Assembly: GCA_015143735.1 (NCBI GenBank)
Contig: VKHC01000619.1
Coordinates: 1 to 10,556, forward strand
Source of the DNA: Synura sp. LO234KE
Taxonomy: Eukaryota > Sar > Synurophyceae > Synurales > Mallomonadaceae
Direction: 5' to 3'
DNA length: 10,556 bases
The position numbers and the translations under genes were made by a program. This document shows, piece by piece, positions 9,567 to 10,556 of this stretch. A model generated the notes under the pieces. That model ran no database searches. It had not been told where the DNA came from and saw nothing but the letters and a program-made list of their open reading frames with translations. Within the stretch, counting starts at the first letter, position 1. Every line of letters begins with the position of its first letter.

Positions 9567-10556
9567 CTACCAAACGTGTTCGTCGATGAACTTCCCGAAC
9601 GCCGCAAGGAACTGAAAAGAGGGGACATTCGTGATTTTAACTCACTCGTCAGCTAACTATATTTAGTAATTCACAATTTAGAATTTTCCGCCATTCATGA
9701 AATCAGATCAGATGCCAGAAAATAACCTAGCCTGAAGTCAGAATTCGGCTCTCTAGATGAAGATAGTTCACCAGCCAACAAATCTATTTTGAACAATCGA
9801 ACAAGATTCCTAGACGATGGAACGCAAATAAACTCTTACCTTATTTTGAGGTGAACCTGGAGCAGATGTGCCTGAAGTAGGTGGAGCCGGTTCTTCTAAC
9901 TGCCCTCGTATTTTTGGCTCTGAGGTCAGGACACTGTAACGGTCGGATGGTAGGATCGCCTCATTTGCCGGAGTTGCGCCTCCCACACGACCACGAGGAA
10001 TAACTTCCAGAACACCTCTTTTGCTTCTGTTCTGAGCGGGACTATGATCAACATCTTTCCCATTATAAAGGATATTAGCATCATTTGCAATGTCATCCTG
10101 ATCGTGGATGCAAAAGATTTTGTTGTTTCTGTTGTCATCCCGCGGAAGATCCTGTGCCCCTGGTCGGCATTTTGGTAAACACTGAATATCATTGTGTTTT
10201 ATATTGTTTTGGACTATCCCCCCTCCTCGATTCACAGAACATTCATCGCGTATCGGGGCCAACGCCTCGCCTCCGTCGTCAATTAGTTTCACCAGCCTCG
10301 CTCGATCTTCATTCCCTTTTTTAACATGGTCATGGTCATGGTCACGGTCATGGTCACGGCTCTCCTTATTCTGATGGTTACTAGGAATACCAGGAATACC
10401 CAAACCACCACTGTGTCCACCCACACGAACCTTTTTACGCTGCGTAAGACCAGCACCATGGCGAGAATCAATAGCATCTCCAGAATGTTTAGAACTACCC
10501 GAAATAGCTTCTAGAATGCCTTCCGCTGCGACGGTGTCCCCAACGACAAAATGATA
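9567..10556 (-). CDS. Hydrophilic low-complexity protein, 5' end outside the window
   Basis: A minus-strand frame stays open from the right window edge for 239 codons (10556-9840) and ends at a good donor, AAG|GTAAGA, in phase 0. The proposed last exon, 9611-9567, follows the acceptor CCCCTCTTTTCAG. It has a CTGAC branch-point-like element about 37 nt upstream and adds FLAAFGKFIDEHVW before a TAG; the intron is 228 nt. From the window edge, residues 1-60 are Gly/Ser/His-rich with a basic QRKKVR patch. Residues 68-77 are an alternating His-Asp run. The middle is rich in Asp, Asn and Arg, and residues 221-239 are Pro/Ser/Thr-rich. This looks intrinsically disordered. I do not recognise a family. 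The true start lies beyond the edge; the first in-frame GTG is not evidence of a start. Without splicing the frame would stop at 9812-9810. Confidence 0.6.
10326..10361. repeat. Coding hexanucleotide repeat (ATGGTC/ACGGTC)
   Basis: Six consecutive 6-nt units on the plus strand (ATGGTC three times, ACGGTC, ATGGTC, then ACGGCT) encode the His-Asp/Arg-Asp run of the minus-strand gene. The unit is in frame, so copy-number change would alter the run by two residues without breaking the gene. A shorter 9-bp duplication, AGGAATACC twice at 10383-10400, encodes the nearby Gly-Ile-Pro repeat. Confidence 0.85.

Noticed and set aside
9379-9656. Plus-strand frame with a single frameshift at a run of seven A (9478-9484), possibly a pseudogene or programmed frameshift
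   Set aside because: The -1 shift does not match a proper slippery heptamer in the zero frame, there is no start or domain, and the right part is antisense to a better-supported minus-strand exon.
10289-10477. Hydrophobic Val/Met/Thr-rich frames on both strands over the hexanucleotide repeat
   Set aside because: These are shadow frames of the GACCAT-type repeat that encodes the His-Asp run in the real frame.

Overview
The window looks like nuclear DNA from an intron-rich eukaryote. There are no operons, Shine-Dalgarno sites or densely packed reading frames, and both supportable genes are interrupted by GT-AG (once GC-AG) introns, most of them 51-142 nt. Short introns, a CTGAC branch-point-like element in one of them, loose intergenic spacing and scattered repeats fit an intron-dense fungus or a protist. 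The sequence alone does not settle which.

The left third (608-3168, minus strand) holds one complete gene rebuilt here exon by exon: a 368-residue ankyrin-repeat protein in twelve exons. Every intron lies between codons (phase 0), and six of the exons are exactly 99 nt. Five of those encode one whole 33-residue ankyrin repeat each, and the sixth encodes most of another. One intron has a GC donor, one repeat is split by a long intron that carries small tandem repeats, and the 3' end can be read in two ways.

The middle (3169 to about 9566) is a 6.4 kb stretch with no gene I can defend. It contains a palindrome-rich repeat cluster (about 6463-6740, with a 43-bp unit and a long hairpin), a short direct duplication, and several plus-strand open stretches that look coding but are no longer than chance allows.

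The right end (9567-10556, minus strand) is the 3' part of a second gene, cut by the window edge. It encodes a hydrophilic, low-complexity protein with a His-Asp run, followed by a proposed small last exon behind a strong acceptor. I do not recognise its family.

The two genes point the same way but are far apart, and nothing links them functionally. No tRNA, rRNA, CRISPR array, intact transposase or reverse transcriptase was seen.
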